Origin: Alistipes sp.
GTDB lineage: Bacteria; Bacteroidota; Bacteroidia; Bacteroidales; Rikenellaceae
Length of the DNA stretch: 7,892 nucleotides
Direction: 5' to 3'
NCBI GenBank assembly: GCA_017561105.1
Contig: JAFZDR010000156.1
Span: forward strand, 1-7,892
Under the pieces are notes generated by a model, which searched no databases, was not told the origin of the DNA, and worked only from the letters and a program-made list of their open reading frames with translations. Below are positions 7,282 to 7,892 of this stretch, in pieces (the stretch's first letter is position 1; every line of letters begins with the position of its first letter). The position numbers and the translations under genes are program-made.

Positions 7282-7292
7282 AAAATGATTTT

Positions 7293-7892
7293 CTATCCAC
7301 ACTTCGAATATCCGCAAGACAAGCAAGTCAAGCAACCATTCTGGTACGCCATCTGCTCCTGGCCGCACTGAGGGCACTTACCCTTTGAGCGTGTACCGTC
7401 CTCGATATACTGCTTCAATGCACGCTTAACACCATTCTTCCAAGTGTTGATATTCTCATCGTCGAGGTGCAAGCCATCGATCAAGGCAACAACCTTCTCG
7501 ATTGGCATATGGTAGCGAAGTACACCCGAGATAAGCTTCACATAGTTCCAGAAGCTCTCATCGAACAAACGCGAAATACCACCGATAGTGTTGGTATAAC
7601 CGTAGCGGTCGGTGTACTGGAAGTCGTAACGCTTAGTTCCGTCATCCTCGCGAACCTTGATAATGTTACCCTTAGTGATCTTTGGTGGGATATACATCGC
7701 GTCATCCTCGATCTTACCGGTGAAGATCTCGTATGGACGACCATCGAGCATACCTACGAATGCAATCCACATTTCCGAGCCGTTCTTGAAGCGAACAACC
7801 TCTGCAGGGATTGACTTCGGACGACGATTCTCACCTGTAGCCTCCTCGCACTTCTTAGGCTCCGACTTCTTGCTCTTCTTGTCAACGAGTAC
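7293..7892 (-). CDS. nrdJ: Adenosylcobalamin-dependent (class II) ribonucleotide reductase, C-terminal 199 residues
   Basis: Class II ribonucleotide reductase makes deoxyribonucleotides in the cytoplasm using vitamin B12 to generate the radical, without oxygen dependence. Only the C-terminus is in view; the frame is open to the window edge and the catalytic barrel lies beyond it. The visible part starts with a Lys-rich linker (KKSKKSEPKK), then the TSCPD-like domain (RRPKSIPAEVVRF at 23-35, GMLDGRPYEIFTGK at about 46-59, LISGVLRYHMPIEKVVALIDGL further on). It ends with a cysteine-rich tail: C173 and C176 in CPQC, then C187, C190, C193 and C198 in GCLTCLSCGYSKC. This tail is typical of NrdJ and is thought to relay reducing power to the active site, possibly with a metal. 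An internal Met at 7772 is not the true start, because homology-like sequence continues upstream. The stop codon TAG abuts the inverted-repeat element. Convergent with the WYL regulator gene. Confidence 0.94.
   Translation of the reverse strand, partial: VLVDKKSKKSEPKKCEEATGENRRPKSIPAEVVRFKNGSEMWIAFVGMLDGRPYEIFTGKIEDDAMYIPPKITKGNIIKVREDDGTKRYDFQYTDRYGYTNTIGGISRLFDESFWNYVKLISGVLRYHMPIEKVVALIDGLHLDDENINTWKNGVKRALKQYIEDGTRSKGKCPQCGQEQMAYQNGCLTCLSCGYSKCG

Larger units (their letters stand above)
7171..7292. repeat. Nested inverted-repeat element between convergent genes
   Basis: The outer arms pair over about 28 bp: 7171-7181 with 7282-7292 (11 perfect pairs, AAAATCATTTT), 7182-7186 with 7277-7281 (one G-T pair), a small internal loop, then 7190-7201 with 7263-7274 (two G-T pairs). 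Inside sits a second hairpin at 7211-7251. No open reading frame of note lies within. The right arm ends exactly at the nrdJ stop codon. It could be a MITE-like insertion, a decayed mobile-element remnant or a structured 3' untranslated region. No target-site duplication is obvious. The pairing is certain and the nature is open. Confidence 0.7.

Noticed and set aside
7089..7292. CRISPR array or tRNA in the intergenic region
   Set aside because: No regularly spaced direct repeats and no cloverleaf with a TTC-type T arm; the structure is explained by two terminators and one inverted repeat.
7180..7371. Plus-strand open frame of 63 codons across the inverted-repeat element
   Set aside because: Runs through the terminator hairpin and into the antisense of nrdJ; composition and position give no support for a gene.
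7293..7772. A separate 159-residue zinc-ribbon protein starting at the Met at 7772
   Set aside because: The frame stays open to the window edge and the upstream residues continue the NrdJ C-terminal domain, so this Met is internal.

Overview
The window looks like chromosomal DNA from a member of the Bacteroidota, most likely order Bacteroidales. The evidence is TAnnTTTG-type -7 promoter elements, A/T-rich leaders with little Shine-Dalgarno signal, a lipoprotein and an outer-membrane barrel with an SAQ signal-peptidase site, and a B12-dependent ribonucleotide reductase tail of the type common in this group. Frequent TCG serine codons and GAG/CTC-rich coding would fit a Rikenellaceae/Alistipes-like genome, but that finer placement is a guess.

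Layout: (1) Positions 1-1655, minus strand: uvrC, the nucleotide excision repair endonuclease subunit, with its 3' end cut off by the window edge. (2) Positions 1656-1761: a divergent intergenic region with a -7-like element on each strand and a small A/T-rich inverted repeat between them. (3) Positions 1762-7088, plus strand: three tightly packed genes with 3- and 5-nt gaps, almost certainly one transcript. They encode a 995-residue lipoprotein of unrecognised family, a 474-residue outer-membrane beta-barrel protein resembling the DUF5723 family, and a 301-residue WYL-domain transcription regulator. A strong hairpin terminator follows at 7107-7138. (4) Positions 7139-7292: a nested inverted-repeat region between convergent genes. 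(5) Positions 7293-7892, minus strand: the C-terminal 199 residues of a class II (adenosylcobalamin-dependent) ribonucleotide reductase, NrdJ, whose 5' part lies outside the window.

How the genes fit together: the lipoprotein and the barrel are probably both placed in the outer membrane and may form a complex. The WYL protein encoded behind them is a plausible regulator of the operon, possibly acting at the inverted repeat in the divergent promoter region. That is inference from position. UvrC and NrdJ are housekeeping genes (DNA repair and dNTP supply) and look intact where visible. No CRISPR array, tRNA, rRNA, transposase or phage gene is seen. The least ordinary parts are the uncharacterised lipoprotein-barrel-regulator operon and the folded intergenic element at 7171-7292.
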